Assembly: GCA_030593645.1 (NCBI GenBank)
Contig: JAUVGT010000069.1
Span: forward strand, 1 to 14,560
Direction of reading: 5' to 3'
DNA: 14,560 nucleotides
Source: Deltaproteobacteria bacterium
Lineage (GTDB): Bacteria; Desulfobacterota; Desulfobacteria; Desulfobacterales; JAUVGT01
Shown: positions 13,370 to 14,560 of the stretch, in pieces
Numbering within the stretch: the first letter of the stretch is position 1
How the letters are laid out: every line of letters begins with the position of its first letter
Notes under the pieces: generated by a model
The model's database searches: none
Told to the model about the DNA's origin: nothing
What the model saw: only the letters and a program-made list of their open reading frames with translations
Made by a program: the position numbers and the translations under genes

Positions 13370-14560
13370 ATGAAACCCGGACAGCGCTGGATCAGCAAAA
13401 CAGAGCCTGAACTTGGATTGGGAAAGGTTATCCAGGTAGAAGACAGGCATGTCAGTATACTTTTTCCGGCAAGTGAAGTGATTCGCAAATATTCAATATC
13501 ATCCGCGCCTATACATAGAGCCAGATTCGCTATTGGCGATTTGATTAAAGACCGGGATGGCAGGCAATTTATAGTCAGGGACGTAAAGGAAGAGGATGAT
13601 CTATTCGTTTATTACGGAAAAAGGGAATCCCTTAATGAGACCGAAATTTCGGATATTATCAGTCTGAATACACCCGAAGAGCGTTTGTTTGCCGGCCAGG
13701 CTGATCAAAATCAAAACTATAAATTGCGATTGAAAGCGAATTTAATGAACCACTTTTATCGCGGTTCAAATGTTCGTGGTTTTACCGGAGGCAGGGTCCA
13801 GCTTTTACCCCACCAGTTTTTTATTGCCAATGAAGTGTCGAATCAGCAGCTGCCGAGAGTGCTCCTGTCGGATGAAACCGGGCTTGGAAAAACAATAGAA
13901 GCCTGTCTGATGTTGCACCGTTTGATTATCAGCGGGCGTGTGGGACGAGCGCTGATCCTGCTGCCTGAATCACTTGTGCACCAGTGGTTTGTTGAGTTGC
14001 TTCGACGGTTTAGCCTGGTTTTTAAGATTTATGATAAAGAGCGGTGGAATGCCATCGAGACAAGCAGTCCCGGATCGAATCCATTTCTTGAGGACCAGTT
14101 AATCATTTGCAATGTTGATTTTGCTTTATCCGACCCACAGATAACCCGCCGGGTTGTTTCCGCGCCATGGGATCTGCTTATTATTGATGAAGCGCATCAT
14201 TTTCATGAAAAGACATCGGCTTACACGCTTTTTAAAATGTTGGCTGAAAAAATAAAGAGACTGCTGCTGCTAACGGCCACACCAGAACAGCTGGGCTTTC
14301 GAAGCCATTTCGCTCGTCTGCGCCTTCTTGATCCGGACAGGTATTATAATTTTGTAACCTTTCAAAAAGAAACAGAAAATTATTACTATACATCTGAAGT
14401 ACTTGATAAGATCCTTAACAATCGGCCCCTGGATCATAGAGAAAAAAAAATGATTTCAGATATGATGGTTGAAGATCTAGGGCCTTATGGGGAAGATTTT
14501 AATAAAATAAAATTAAATAACCATAAGGCCGGAAAGGAAATAATAGATCGCATCATTGAC
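13370..14560 (+). CDS. rapA: RNA polymerase-associated ATPase RapA (partial, N-terminal 397 residues)
   Basis: The N-terminal 397 residues of a RapA/HepA-type SWI2/SNF2 ATPase, open to the right edge; full-length proteins are about 950 residues. RapA binds core RNA polymerase and recycles it after transcription using ATP hydrolysis. Recognition is direct: GQRWISKTEPELGLGKV at the start matches the RapA N-terminal Tudor-like region, then ERLFAGQADQN (104-114), LLPHQFFIANEV, the Walker A region LLSDETGLGKTIEACLML (165-182, Lys175), LILLPESLVHQWFVELLRRF, the Walker B DEAHH (274-278), and TATPEQLGFRSHFARLRLLDP (motif III). The Walker A reads DETGLGKT where E. coli has DEVGLGKT, a mild change. An in-frame stop at 13346-13348 makes ATG 13370 the first possible ATG; its ribosome site is weak. 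Another short frame starts at 13345 and overlaps this start. Confidence 0.93.
   Translation, partial: MKPGQRWISKTEPELGLGKVIQVEDRHVSILFPASEVIRKYSISSAPIHRARFAIGDLIKDRDGRQFIVRDVKEEDDLFVYYGKRESLNETEISDIISLNTPEERLFAGQADQNQNYKLRLKANLMNHFYRGSNVRGFTGGRVQLLPHQFFIANEVSNQQLPRVLLSDETGLGKTIEACLMLHRLIISGRVGRALILLPESLVHQWFVELLRRFSLVFKIYDKERWNAIETSSPGSNPFLEDQLIICNVDFALSDPQITRRVVSAPWDLLIIDEAHHFHEKTSAYTLFKMLAEKIKRLLLLTATPEQLGFRSHFARLRLLDPDRYYNFVTFQKETENYYYTSEVLDKILNNRPLDHREKKMISDMMVEDLGPYGEDFNKIKLNNHKAGKEIIDRIID

Noticed and set aside
13270..13488. Minus-strand open frame of 72 codons
   Set aside because: It lies antisense to the start of rapA and an inverted repeat; rapA similarity is unambiguous on the other strand.

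Overview
The window reads as a piece of a Gram-negative, sulfate-reducer-like (Desulfobacterales/Desulfobacterota) chromosome of moderate-to-low GC. This assignment is an inference. It rests on the gene complement (a ZraS/NtrC-type two-component pair, RapA, ECF sigma factors, many secreted proteins of unknown role), on Gram-negative envelope features (lipoprotein signal, OmpA-like domain), and on a small non-coding element with GACGGTTTCGTAAAAAGTC-type inverted ends that I associate with that group. No rRNA, tRNA, CRISPR array or transposase gene is visible.

Layout. On the minus strand, 1-2195 carries a sensor kinase and the start of its response regulator (cut by the left edge). Next, 2448-4356 carries a PadR-type repressor followed 1 nt later by a MATE efflux pump. 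The PadR promoter region holds a 15-bp unit in three copies, two direct and one inverted, which form a 23-bp perfect inverted repeat ending at the start codon. A MITE-like palindromic element lies at 4612-4824. From 4882 to 7420 a co-directional group on the plus strand encodes a small unknown protein, a variant peptide deformylase, a VOC/glyoxalase-fold protein and a membrane protein with three internal PG-x-G repeats. At 7668-8633 there is a TPR lipoprotein with a degenerate OmpA-like C-terminus.

The most interesting part is 8870-12840. It encodes an ECF sigma factor, then a single-pass membrane protein with an anti-sigma-like N-terminus and an AMPK/CBM48-type glycan-binding domain predicted outside the membrane, then an overlapping gene for a secreted helical protein. 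Two tandem paralogous genes follow, for secreted, highly charged, low-complexity proteins that share a conserved core with one Cys-His pair. The same promoter-like sequence (TGTGACYT, 15 nt, then C-RTAT) lies upstream of the sigma operon and of each paralogue. This suggests one self-contained, autoregulated envelope-response regulon: sigma factor, glycan-sensing membrane regulator and secreted effectors. A strong terminator follows the second paralogue.

From 12841 to 13369 there is no gene. This stretch holds a second MITE-like element and an IS-end-like inverted repeat. At 13370 the gene for the RNA-polymerase-recycling ATPase RapA starts and runs off the right edge.
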